A stretch of 28,345 nucleotides of DNA from NCBI RefSeq assembly GCF_026319365.1, contig NZ_JAPDMS010000009.1, positions 1 to 28,345 of the forward strand. The letters are read 5' to 3'. Below are positions 7,970-15,578 of this stretch, piece after piece. A program made the translations under genes and the position numbers. The notes below the pieces were generated by a model. The model saw only the letters and a program-made list of their open reading frames with translations. It did not search any database and had not been told where the DNA came from. This DNA is from Methylophaga sp. OBS1. GTDB lineage: Bacteria; Pseudomonadota; Gammaproteobacteria; Nitrosococcales; Methylophagaceae. The first letter of the stretch is position 1, and each line of letters starts with the position of its first letter.

Positions 7970-9281
7970 CAATTTCCTCGATATTCAGTCCTGCTTGCGA
8001 GGCCAGTTCGACAAAGCCCGGGAAAGAGGTTGCCACATTGGCGCAATCATTGATCTGAATCGAACCGCCGGCCTGCAAAGCCGCCACCGCAAACGACATC
8101 GCGATGCGATGATCACCATGACTGTCGACTTCGCCGCTGCCGATCACACCGCCATGGATGACAATACCGTCTTCGGTTGGCCGGGCATCAATGCCCAATG
8201 TGGTCAGACCATCTGCCATTACCTGAATTCGGTCACTTTCTTTGACGCGTAATTCTTCCGCCCCGGTCAGCACGGTTTCGCCTTCGGCACAAGCGGCAGC
8301 AATAAACAGCGCCGGGAATTCATCGATAGCCAGCGGCACCTGATCTTCGGGAATCTGAATGCCTTTCAGCGGCGCATATTTCACCCGGATATCGGCAACC
8401 GGTTCACCGCCGGTTTCAGCCTCGTTGTGCAAGCTGATATCAGCGCCCATCTGTTTCAGAATATTAATGACACCAATCCGGGTCGGGTTGATACCCACGT
8501 GTTTGAGCGTCACATCACTGCCCGGTGCAATGGCTGCCGCCACCATGAAGAAAGTCGCAGAGGAGATATCGGCCGGGACATCAATCCGGGTCGCAGTCAG
8601 CTTGGCGCCACCCTCAATCGTGACAGTGCTGTCCTGCTGCTGTAATGGGTATCCCATACCACCGAGCATGCGCTCTGTGTGGTCACGGGTCGGTGCCGGC
8701 TCGGTGACTGAGGTTTTACCCTCGGCATACATACCAGCCAGCAACAGACAGGACTTGACCTGGGCACTGGCCATCGGCAGATCATAATCAATGCCCCTGA
8801 GCTGTTTGCCACCGTGAATTTTCAGTGGCGGCTTGCCCTCATTGGTGTCAATTTCAGCGCCCATCAAGGCCAGCGGGTCGGTCACCCGCTTCATGGGTCG
8901 GCCTGACAGGGATTTATCACCGGTCAAAGTGACATCAAAGTTTTGTGCTGCCAGTAAACCGCTTAGCAGCCGCATGGATGTACCGCTATTGCCCAGATAT
9001 AAATCGGCTTCCGGTGCTTTGAGGCCATGCATGCCCACACCATGAATCGTCACTTTGCCTTTATCCGGACCGATGATATGCACGCCCATGGCACGGAACG
9101 CTGCCAGTGTCGCCAGGGCATCTTCGCCTTCCAGAAAGCCCGTGACTTCGGTCGTGCCTTCTGCCAGAGCCCCCAGCATAATGCTGCGGTGAGAAATTGA
9201 TTTATCCCCGGGCACACGCAATTCACCGGTGATCTGACCGCCCGGATGGACAATATATTTTCTATTCATTTCGCTAGACAC
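7962..9281 (-). CDS. aroA: 3-phosphoshikimate 1-carboxyvinyltransferase (EPSP synthase)
   Basis: Joins shikimate-3-phosphate and PEP in the sixth step of the shikimate pathway. The 439-residue protein shows the substrate-binding [19 protein letters not shown] (24-42), [13 protein letters not shown] (96-108), [36 protein letters not shown], and [12 protein letters not shown] near residue 345. The sequence is closer to the long EPSPS type seen in Bacillus and Agrobacterium CP4 than to E. coli AroA (which reads PGSKTVSNRAL and NAGTAMRP). The start is uncertain: GTG at 9281 (MSSEMNRKY) or ATG at 9269 ([11 protein letters not shown]); neither has a strong ribosome site. It lies 14 nt after tyrA and overlaps cmk by 8 nt. 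Confidence 0.96.
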   Translation of the reverse strand: MSSEMNRKYIVHPGGQITGELRVPGDKSISHRSIMLGALAEGTTEVTGFLEGEDALATLAAFRAMGVHIIGPDKGKVTIHGVGMHGLKAPEADLYLGNSGTSMRLLSGLLAAQNFDVTLTGDKSLSGRPMKRVTDPLALMGAEIDTNEGKPPLKIHGGKQLRGIDYDLPMASAQVKSCLLLAGMYAEGKTSVTEPAPTRDHTERMLGGMGYPLQQQDSTVTIEGGAKLTATRIDVPADISSATFFMVAAAIAPGSDVTLKHVGINPTRIGVINILKQMGADISLHNEAETGGEPVADIRVKYAPLKGIQIPEDQVPLAIDEFPALFIAAACAEGETVLTGAEELRVKESDRIQVMADGLTTLGIDARPTEDGIVIHGGVIGSGEVDSHGDHRIAMSFAVAALQAGGSIQINDCANVATSFPGFVELASQAGLNIEEIDD

Positions 9282-9295
9282 GGTGGCTGCTACTC

Positions 9296-10183
9296 TCAGA
9301 CTTCGCTGTTATCAATTAAATCGGGATCGGCAAAACGGGTATCGCGGGCTTTTTTAGCTCGCGAGAAGACTTCAATCAGATAGTCGCCATCACCGTCACG
9401 GATAGCTTGTTCTATTCGGTTCATGCCCTGATGGTACTGTTCAAGCAGCGCCAGAATGGCTTCCTGATTACCGAGACAGATATCCCGCCACATCACCGCA
9501 TCACTGGATGCAATCCGCGAGAAGTCACGGAAACCGCCTGCGGCGTAGCGTAATACTTCGTCACAATCATCGCGCTCTGCGAGCATGCCCACCAGGTTGA
9601 AAGCCAGCACATGGGGTAAATGACTGGTTGCCGCCAGCACGGTGTCGTGATGCGCCACATCCATCTCGAACACTTCGGCCCCGGTCAGTTGCCACATCGC
9701 TTTGACCTTGGCTGTCGCAGCCGCATCCGTATCGGCCACCGGGGTCAATACAATCCGATGCGCCTGATAGAGTTCGGCAAAAGCCGCTGAAGGCCCGCTT
9801 TTTTCTGTGCCTGCAATGGGGTGACCCGGTACAAACTGGCGGAACTTGTCCCCCAGCGCCAGCCTGGCCGCTTCTACCACTTGTGATTTAGCGCTGCCGC
9901 CATCGGTAATAATCGCTTCAGGATTCAGTTGTCCGGCAATGCCTTCAAAAACCTCTGCCATGGCGCCCATGGGTACAGCGACAAAAACCATATCGGCATT
10001 ATCGACAGCTTCAGCCAGTGAGTTGGCGGCATGGTCAATAATGCCGAACTCCAGTGCTTCGTTTCTTGCCTGTTCACTGCGGGCATAGCCAACCACCTGG
10101 TTCACTGCACCCTTCTGTTTGAGCGCCAACGCCAGTGAACCGCCAATCAGCCCCACTCCGATAATGGCTAAACGATTAATCAT
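9296..10183 (-). CDS. tyrA: Prephenate (or arogenate) dehydrogenase, TyrA
   Basis: NAD(P)-dependent oxidative decarboxylation of prephenate or arogenate toward tyrosine. The 295-residue protein begins with the Rossmann motif GVGLIGGSLALALK (9-22), has TDGGSAKS at about 93-100, the catalytic-region GHPIAGTEKSG (His121), and the C-terminal helical TyrA domain with HLPHVLAFNLVGML and GGFRDFSRIASSD. It is the monofunctional form, with no chorismate mutase domain. The ATG shares one base with the hisC stop (TGATG), so translation is probably coupled. Cofactor and substrate preference cannot be read here. Confidence 0.95.
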   Translation of the reverse strand: MINRLAIIGVGLIGGSLALALKQKGAVNQVVGYARSEQARNEALEFGIIDHAANSLAEAVDNADMVFVAVPMGAMAEVFEGIAGQLNPEAIITDGGSAKSQVVEAARLALGDKFRQFVPGHPIAGTEKSGPSAAFAELYQAHRIVLTPVADTDAAATAKVKAMWQLTGAEVFEMDVAHHDTVLAATSHLPHVLAFNLVGMLAERDDCDEVLRYAAGGFRDFSRIASSDAVMWRDICLGNQEAILALLEQYHQGMNRIEQAIRDGDGDYLIEVFSRAKKARDTRFADPDLIDNSEV

Positions 10184-11277
10184 CAGCCGCGCCCCATCAC
10201 GCGCGATAAAGCTTCAAGGAAGCGCTGATTTTCCTGTTCAAGACCGATGCTGACCCGAAGGTGCTGAGGCAGACCGTATCCTGCTACCGGTCTGACAATA
10301 ACGCCTTCATACAACAGCTCATCGTAAACCTCTGCCGCGTTGGTCTGGACATTCACCGTGATGAAGTTACCTTTGGAGGGGATGAATTTCAGTCCCATTT
10401 TGTCGAAACCGGCAATCAGTTGTTTCATTCCGGCCTCGTTTTTTTGTCGCGATTCCTGCAGGTAGGCTTCATCACCCAGCGCAGCCACGGCGGCAGCCTG
10501 AGCCAGGCTGTTGGCATTAAATGGCTGACGAATGCGATTCAGCAGGTCGGCGATTTCAGGGTGTGACAAGGCATAGCCGATACGCAGACCAGCGAGACCG
10601 TAAGCCTTGGAAAAGGTCCGGGTAATCACCAGGTTATCGAAATCCTGTAACCAGCTGATAGAGATTTCAGTCTGTTCAAGATATTCAACATAAGCCTCAT
10701 CCAGCACCACCAGCACCTTTTCCGGCACTTTATCCAGGAAGGCATGAATTTCCGATGGTTCAATCCAGGTACCGGTCGGATTATTGGGATTAGCAATAAA
10801 GATCAGCTTGGTTTTGGCTGTAATCGCTTTAAGCATGGCATTGAGATCATGGCAATAGTCTTTGGCCGGCGTCGCGATACCGGTGGCGCCAATTGCCTTG
10901 GCCGCTAATGGGTAGACTGCAAAAGCATGCTCGGAGTAAATAATCTCATCGCCATGGCCGGCAAAGGTCCGTGCCAGTAATTCCAATACATCATTAGAAC
11001 CATTACCCAGTGTAATCTGCTCCGGTGACAGACGCAGCTTTTCTGCCAGCGCCATTTTCAGCGAATAGCCATTGCCATCAGGGTAACGTGTCATTTCCTT
11101 AGCCGATTTCGCTACCGCAGCCAGGGCGGCTTTAGAGGGGCCCAGCGGGTTCTCATTGGAAGCCAGCTTAATCACATCGCGCACACCATACTGGCGTTGC
11201 AGTTCTTCAATGGGTTTGCCCGGTACATAAGGCTGCAGCTCGGCGACGCCGCTGACTGCGAGATCACAAAAGCTCAT
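10183..11277 (-). CDS. hisC: Histidinol-phosphate aminotransferase (HisC-type, possibly also aromatic)
   Basis: PLP-dependent class I/II aminotransferase that makes histidinol phosphate; members in this aromatic operon setting may also transaminate prephenate or aromatic keto acids (inference from context). The 364-residue protein shows LASNENPLGPSKAA (38-51), NPNNPTGTW (163-171), DEAYVEY (193-199) and the PLP lysine in TRTFSKAYGLAGLRIGY (Lys224). The ATG at 11277 overlaps the lspA stop by 4 nt (ATGA) and has CGGAG about 6 nt upstream. In many Pseudomonas-like genomes a pheA gene precedes hisC; here lspA does. Confidence 0.94.
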   Translation of the reverse strand: MSFCDLAVSGVAELQPYVPGKPIEELQRQYGVRDVIKLASNENPLGPSKAALAAVAKSAKEMTRYPDGNGYSLKMALAEKLRLSPEQITLGNGSNDVLELLARTFAGHGDEIIYSEHAFAVYPLAAKAIGATGIATPAKDYCHDLNAMLKAITAKTKLIFIANPNNPTGTWIEPSEIHAFLDKVPEKVLVVLDEAYVEYLEQTEISISWLQDFDNLVITRTFSKAYGLAGLRIGYALSHPEIADLLNRIRQPFNANSLAQAAAVAALGDEAYLQESRQKNEAGMKQLIAGFDKMGLKFIPSKGNFITVNVQTNAAEVYDELLYEGVIVRPVAGYGLPQHLRVSIGLEQENQRFLEALSRVMGRG

Positions 11278-11741
11278 TGGGGCTCCGTTTTGCTTCTGAA
11301 GCTATCTAGAATTAACAGCACGGCACCGACACAAATCGCGGAATCAGCGATATTGAAGGCTGGCCAGTGGTAGCTGCCATAGTAAACGTCGAGAAAATCG
11401 ATCACATAACCATGAATCAGACGATCAATCACATTACCAATCGCGCCGCCCAGGATCAAAGCCAGCGAGGCCGCTTCCAGCCTGGCGTAGGCGCCGAGGC
11501 GTTTGAGCCAGATGATCAAGGCCGTGCTGATCGCCAATGCCAGCACCACAAAGAACCAGCGTTGCCAGCCACCGGCTGAGGCCAGAAAGCTAAAGGCGGC
11601 GCCGTAGTTGTGGGCCAGAGTCAGATTGAAAGACGGTATGACAGCCACGCTTTCGTGTAGATCCAGCCAGCTTGTCATCAGCCATTTACTCAGCTGATCC
11701 AGCACGATTACTACGGCAGATAAGTTAAGCCATTTCAGCAT
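11274..11741 (-). CDS. lspA: Lipoprotein signal peptidase II
   Basis: Inner-membrane aspartyl protease that removes signal peptides from prolipoproteins. The 155-residue protein has four predicted helices, the motif LAHNYGAAFSFLA, and the two catalytic aspartates in GNVIDRLIHGYVIDFLDVY and FNIADSAICVG. The start MLKWLNLSAVVIVLDQLSK at 11741 fits family length; the longer reading frame to 11885 overlaps ileS and is rejected. It starts 4 nt after the ileS stop, the usual ileS-lspA pair. The usual next genes in Gammaproteobacteria (fkpB, ispH) are replaced here by hisC. Confidence 0.96.
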   Translation of the reverse strand: MLKWLNLSAVVIVLDQLSKWLMTSWLDLHESVAVIPSFNLTLAHNYGAAFSFLASAGGWQRWFFVVLALAISTALIIWLKRLGAYARLEAASLALILGGAIGNVIDRLIHGYVIDFLDVYYGSYHWPAFNIADSAICVGAVLLILDSFRSKTEPQ

Positions 11742-11745
11742 GGTA

Positions 11746-14547
11746 TCAGGCAAACTGGCGCTGTTCGCCAGCCCCCTCAATGTTGTCGACACAGCGGCCG
11801 CAGAGCTCAGGATGCGCCGGGTTCTGGCCGACGGATGGCACCTGATGCCAGCAACGATCGCAGCGAGCATGTGAAGAAGCAGCAATCTCTACTGATAAGC
11901 CGTTAACTGGGGTATCCACCGCTTCTGCCGTTTTTTCAGCTGCCGGTTTGAGGAAAGCGGCTGAAGTAATCAACACAAATTTGAGCTCATCACCCAGCTT
12001 GTCCAGCTTGTTGAACAGAGCGTCATTAGCAAACAGGGTCAGCTCTGCTGTCAGGCCGCCTTTGATTTTGCCGGCATTACGCTGGTTTTCCAGTTCTTTC
12101 GCCACGGCATCACGCACCGCAAACAGCTGATTCCAGTATTCAAGGTCAAAGTCTGACCCCGCATCCAGCGGCGCCAGTTGCTGATACCAGCTATTCAAAA
12201 TCACTGACTCATTATGTTCACCCGGCAGATGTTCCCACAATTCATCGGCGGTAAAGGTCAGAATCGGCGCAATCCAGCGTACCAGTGCCTCAATGATGTG
12301 GTACATCGCAGTCTGTGAGCTGCGACGTGCCAGGCTGTCGGCTTTCATTGTGTACTGGCGATCTTTAGTGATATCCAGATACAGGCTGCCCATTTCATTG
12401 GCGCAGAAGTTATGCACTTTCTGGTAAATCAGGTGGAACTGATAGCTATCGTAGGCTTTGAGAATATCCTGCTGCACCTGATAGGCACGATCCAGCGCCC
12501 AGCGATCCAGCGGCAACATATCTTCCGTCGCGACCATGTTGGCAGCCGGGTCGAAATCATTCAGATTCGATAACAGGAAGCGTGCAGTATTGCGAATGCG
12601 GCGGTAAGAGTCAGCCGTGCGTTTCAGAATCTCATCCGAGACATGCATCTCACCGCTGTAGTCGGTCGCAGCCACCCACAGGCGAATAATATCGGCGCCC
12701 AGATTATTCATGACTTTCTGTGGCGCGACCACATTGCCTTTGGACTTGGACATTTTCTTGCCCTGCGCATCCACAGTAAAGCCATGGGTCAATACTGCTT
12801 TGTAAGGCGCTGCATCCATTGTCGCCACCGAGGTCAGCAAGGAGGATTGGAACCAGCCACGATGCTGATCGCTGCCTTCCAGATACAGATCGGCGGGCCG
12901 GTTCAGGTAATCACGGCGTGCCAGCACACAGGCATGCGAGACACCGGAGTCAAACCAGACATCCAGTGTGTCAGTGACTTTATCGTAATCAGCCGCATCA
13001 CTTGAAAGTAGTTGCTCGGCATCCATATCGAACCAGGCGTCGATACCACCGAGCTCGACTTTCTGCGCCACCTGTTCGATGAGTGTCTCTGTCTGTGGAT
13101 GCAGTTCACCGGTCTGCTTGTGCACAAACAGCGGGATCGGCACACCCCAGGTACGCTGACGGGAAATACACCAGTCCGGACGACCTTCTACCATGCCTTC
13201 AATGCGTTTCTGGCCCCAGTCCGGCATCCACTCGGTATCGGCGATAGCCTTCATCGCGGCCTGACGCAGACCGTTTTGATCCATGCTGACAAACCATTGC
13301 GGCGTGGCACGGAAAATAATCGGTGTTTTATGGCGCCAGCAATGCGGGTAGCTGTGCAAAAGATCCTGATATGCCAGCAGCGCACCCTTCTCTTTCAACA
13401 GTTCGATGACCTGCGGGTTGGCTTTGAATACGGATTCACCGGCGAACAAGGGAGTATCAGGGAGGAAACAGCCATTACTGCCGACCGGGTTATCGACTTC
13501 CAGTTTGTATTTGAGCCCCACCGTGTAGTCATCCTGACCATGGCCGGGTGCGGTATGAACCGCACCGGTACCGCCGTCGCTGGTGACATGATCACCCAGA
13601 ATGACCGGGACCTGACGGTCATAGAAAGGATGCTGCAGCAACAGGCCTTCCAGTTGTTCGCCTTTAACCCGGCCAATGACCTCACCTTCCAGTTGATAAC
13701 GCTCCAGCGCTTTTTCAAACAGGGCTTCAGCCAGCACCAGACGTTCATCGGCGGTCTGGATAACGACATAAGTCAGCTCAGGGTTGAGAGATACCGCCTG
13801 GTTGGCAGGCAGGGTCCATGGCGTCGTAGTCCAGATAGGCACATTAACTGCGCCCTGGCCGGTCACGCCGCTGGCCTGTTCAAATGCTGCTGTGTCGATG
13901 ACCTCAAAACGGACATCGATGGCCGGCGAGGTTTTATCTTCATATTCAACTTCGGCTTCCGCCAGCGCTGAACCGCAATCCACACACCAGTGTACCGGCT
14001 TAACGCCTTTGTGCAGGTGGCCCTGTTTAATGATTTGACCCAGGGTGCGGATAATATCGGCTTCAAAACTGAAATCCATGGTGAGGTAGGGATTGTCCCA
14101 CTCACCCAGCACGCCCAGGCGTTTGAAATCCTCACGCTGACCGTCGACCTGCTTGGCCGCATATTGACGGCAGGCTTCACGGAATTCCTTGGCTGACACT
14201 TTGACGCCCGGCTTGCCGACTTTCTTTTCGACATTGAGCTCAATCGGCAGACCATGACAATCCCAGCCCGGCACATAGGGTGCGTCAAAACCGCTCAGGG
14301 TTTTGGACTTGAGGATAATATCTTTAAGAATCTTGTTAACCGCATGGCCGATATGAATGTCACCGTTGGCATACGGGGGGCCATCATGAAGGATAAACTG
14401 AGGGCGGCCTTTAGCCTGCTCGCGCAGTTTGCTGTAGAGGTCAATATCCTGCCAGCGCTTCAAGGTTTGCGGTTCGCGGTTAGGCAAACCCGCCTTCATG
14501 GGAAAGTCGGTAGCAGGTAAGTTCAGTGTGTGTTTGTAGTCGGCCAC
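11746..14547 (-). CDS. ileS: Isoleucyl-tRNA synthetase
   Basis: Class I synthetase that charges tRNA-Ile and edits misactivated valine. The 933-residue protein has the HIGH motif in [11 protein letters not shown] (65-68), the KMSKS motif in [11 protein letters not shown] near 605, the editing domain in between ([13 protein letters not shown] and DYTVGLKY), the WFDSGVSH block, and a C-terminal zinc site with cysteines 896, 899, 916 and 919 (CDRCWH and CGRCVDN). This zinc-containing form is the usual bacterial housekeeping type. The start is GTG at 14547 with GAGAAG a few nt upstream. It is the first gene of the long minus-strand series, about 30 nt behind a good promoter. Confidence 0.98.
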   Translation of the reverse strand: MADYKHTLNLPATDFPMKAGLPNREPQTLKRWQDIDLYSKLREQAKGRPQFILHDGPPYANGDIHIGHAVNKILKDIILKSKTLSGFDAPYVPGWDCHGLPIELNVEKKVGKPGVKVSAKEFREACRQYAAKQVDGQREDFKRLGVLGEWDNPYLTMDFSFEADIIRTLGQIIKQGHLHKGVKPVHWCVDCGSALAEAEVEYEDKTSPAIDVRFEVIDTAAFEQASGVTGQGAVNVPIWTTTPWTLPANQAVSLNPELTYVVIQTADERLVLAEALFEKALERYQLEGEVIGRVKGEQLEGLLLQHPFYDRQVPVILGDHVTSDGGTGAVHTAPGHGQDDYTVGLKYKLEVDNPVGSNGCFLPDTPLFAGESVFKANPQVIELLKEKGALLAYQDLLHSYPHCWRHKTPIIFRATPQWFVSMDQNGLRQAAMKAIADTEWMPDWGQKRIEGMVEGRPDWCISRQRTWGVPIPLFVHKQTGELHPQTETLIEQVAQKVELGGIDAWFDMDAEQLLSSDAADYDKVTDTLDVWFDSGVSHACVLARRDYLNRPADLYLEGSDQHRGWFQSSLLTSVATMDAAPYKAVLTHGFTVDAQGKKMSKSKGNVVAPQKVMNNLGADIIRLWVAATDYSGEMHVSDEILKRTADSYRRIRNTARFLLSNLNDFDPAANMVATEDMLPLDRWALDRAYQVQQDILKAYDSYQFHLIYQKVHNFCANEMGSLYLDITKDRQYTMKADSLARRSSQTAMYHIIEALVRWIAPILTFTADELWEHLPGEHNESVILNSWYQQLAPLDAGSDFDLEYWNQLFAVRDAVAKELENQRNAGKIKGGLTAELTLFANDALFNKLDKLGDELKFVLITSAAFLKPAAEKTAEAVDTPVNGLSVEIAASSHARCDRCWHQVPSVGQNPAHPELCGRCVDNIEGAGEQRQFA

Positions 14548-14583
14548 AAGCTTCTCGTGATTCTCGAAAAACCAAAAGCGGTA

Positions 14584-14612
14584 ATTATACGGATTTTTTA
14601 ATGGGCTGTTGA
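14584..14612 (-). promoter_or_regulatory. Sigma70 promoter for the ileS series
   Basis: On minus: TCAACA at 14607-14612 (4 of 6), a 17-nt spacer, and a perfect TATAAT at 14584-14589. The predicted start is near 14577, leaving a leader of about 30 nt before the ileS GTG. Confidence 0.7.
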
Positions 14613-14690
14613 GCCATCGCTTGATGATAAAAGGATTTATTCATGACCAGCGCTTATGCAAGACAGGGGAATTACAGTAGAATATGCGCT

Positions 14691-14718
14691 TTGTCAGGTC
14701 TCTTTATCGAGCTAAAAT
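14691..14718 (+). promoter_or_regulatory. Promoter-like element touching the DUF3579 start codon
   Basis: TTGTCA (14691-14696), a 16-nt spacer and TAAAAT (14713-14718), each 5 of 6 to consensus. A normal start point would fall near 14725, on the ATG at 14722, so the message would be leaderless or nearly so. A weaker TAGAAT at 14678-14683 would instead give a leader of about 30 nt. Confidence 0.4.
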
Positions 14719-14721
14719 CCT

Positions 14722-15015
14722 ATGGCCACATCGGAAAAGGTGATTATTCGCGGTTTAACCCAGGACGGCGGCAAATTCCGGCCCAGCGACTGGGCTGAAC
14801 GTCTCTGCGGTGCTGTCGCCTCTTACGGCCCGGGCAGACGCATCATCTTTCACCCCAATGTCAGACTTGCTTCCATTGATGGCGTTAAATGCGTGATTGT
14901 TGATGCGATATTGGAAGAAACAGACGAAATGCTGTTCGATTTTCTGATGGATTTTGCAAAAGACAATAAACTGCAAACCGAACGCAGCAGCGACTACTCA
15001 AACGACGACCATTAA
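14722..15015 (+). CDS. DUF3579 domain protein
   Basis: A 97-residue soluble protein of the DUF3579 family, mostly found in Betaproteobacteria and some Gammaproteobacteria; its function is unknown. The recognisable block is IIRGLTQDGGKFRPSDWAER followed by LCGA and YGPGRRIIFHPNVR, then a basic-to-acidic tail (SSDYSNDDH). The ATG at 14722 gives the expected family start (MATSEKVIIRG), but no Shine-Dalgarno precedes it (CTAAAATCCT then ATG). It is transcribed divergently from ileS and convergently with the CBS-domain gene, whose stop is 7 nt away. Nothing in it suggests an enzyme or membrane protein. Confidence 0.8.
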   Translation: MATSEKVIIRGLTQDGGKFRPSDWAERLCGAVASYGPGRRIIFHPNVRLASIDGVKCVIVDAILEETDEMLFDFLMDFAKDNKLQTERSSDYSNDDH

Positions 15016-15021
15016 CAGGCT

Positions 15022-15480
15022 TCATTCACCCTGCTCGTGTTCGGCATCCGGCCAGTTCTGGATATAATTCTTCAGTAGCTTGTTCTCAAACTTGGCTTTA
15101 TTCAGCAACTCTTCCACGATGTCGGTAATCGACAGCATGCCTTCCAGCTTGCCTTTGAACACCACCGGCAGATGACGGATGTTGTGATCCACCATCATGT
15201 TCATACACGCTTCCAGACTATTGTCAGGTTCACAGACGTAAGGATCGGGCGTCATCGCATCAGCCACCGTCACCGGACTCCACATCGCATGTTTCTGATG
15301 CAGGATATTGAGCAAGTCTCGCTCTGACAAAATACCGACCAGCTTACCACCCTCATCAGTCACCACCAGTGAGCCGATACGGTGTTCCATCATCAAGGTC
15401 ACAGCCTTGTCCAGCGAATCCGAAGGGGATAAGCCAATAACGGGCTTGCCCTTATTCTTGGTGATCGACCTGACTTTCAT
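15022..15480 (-). CDS. Two-CBS-domain protein
   Basis: A 152-residue protein made almost wholly of a tandem CBS pair, a module that binds adenine nucleotides and often senses energy state. CBS1 spans about 15-62 (PSDSLDKAVTLMMEHRIGSL, then VVTDEGGKLVGILSERDLL); CBS2 about 78-130 (TPDPYVCEPDNSLEACMNMM, then HLPVVFKGKLEGMLSITDIV). There is no attached effector domain or membrane segment, so the partner is unknown. The start at 15480 has AGGGGA about 8 nt upstream; the longer frame to 15549 is not needed. A promoter-like pair and a 15-bp inverted repeat lie directly upstream. Confidence 0.9.
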   Translation of the reverse strand: MKVRSITKNKGKPVIGLSPSDSLDKAVTLMMEHRIGSLVVTDEGGKLVGILSERDLLNILHQKHAMWSPVTVADAMTPDPYVCEPDNSLEACMNMMVDHNIRHLPVVFKGKLEGMLSITDIVEELLNKAKFENKLLKNYIQNWPDAEHEQGE

Positions 15481-15492
15481 CTGTACGTCCCC

Positions 15493-15529
15493 TATGCAGA
15501 TTGCATAGTCGTATTCTGCTTGAGTGCAA
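15493..15529 (-). promoter_or_regulatory. Promoter-like element with inverted repeat upstream of the CBS gene
   Basis: On minus: TTGCAC (15524-15529), a 16-nt spacer and TATGCA (15502-15507). The -10 hexamer is one arm of a perfect inverted repeat TATGCA-3-TGCATA (15493-15507), which could be an operator. No regulator can be named. Confidence 0.35.
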
Positions 15530-15549
15530 GACCGATTAGCAAGTGACAA

Positions 15550-15571
15550 GGCTGCAAATCCATTTGCAGCC
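15550..15571 (-). terminator. 22-bp near-perfect hairpin after the receptor gene
   Basis: Arms GGCTGCAAAT and ATTTGCAGCC (10 bp each) with a 2-nt centre, 7 nt past the receptor stop. On minus it is followed by TTGTCACTTG, so the T run is poor. Most likely it ends the fecI-fecR-receptor message or protects its 3' end. Confidence 0.55.
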
Positions 15572-15578
15572 TGAGCAA

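Noticed and set aside
11742..11885. N-terminal extension of lspA to 11885
   Set aside because: It overlaps the end of ileS by about 140 nt and adds a non-lipoprotein-peptidase segment.
13012..13971. A 319-codon plus-strand reading frame inside ileS
   Set aside because: It lies wholly antisense to the well-supported ileS gene, has no recognisable domains, and its composition mirrors the opposite strand.
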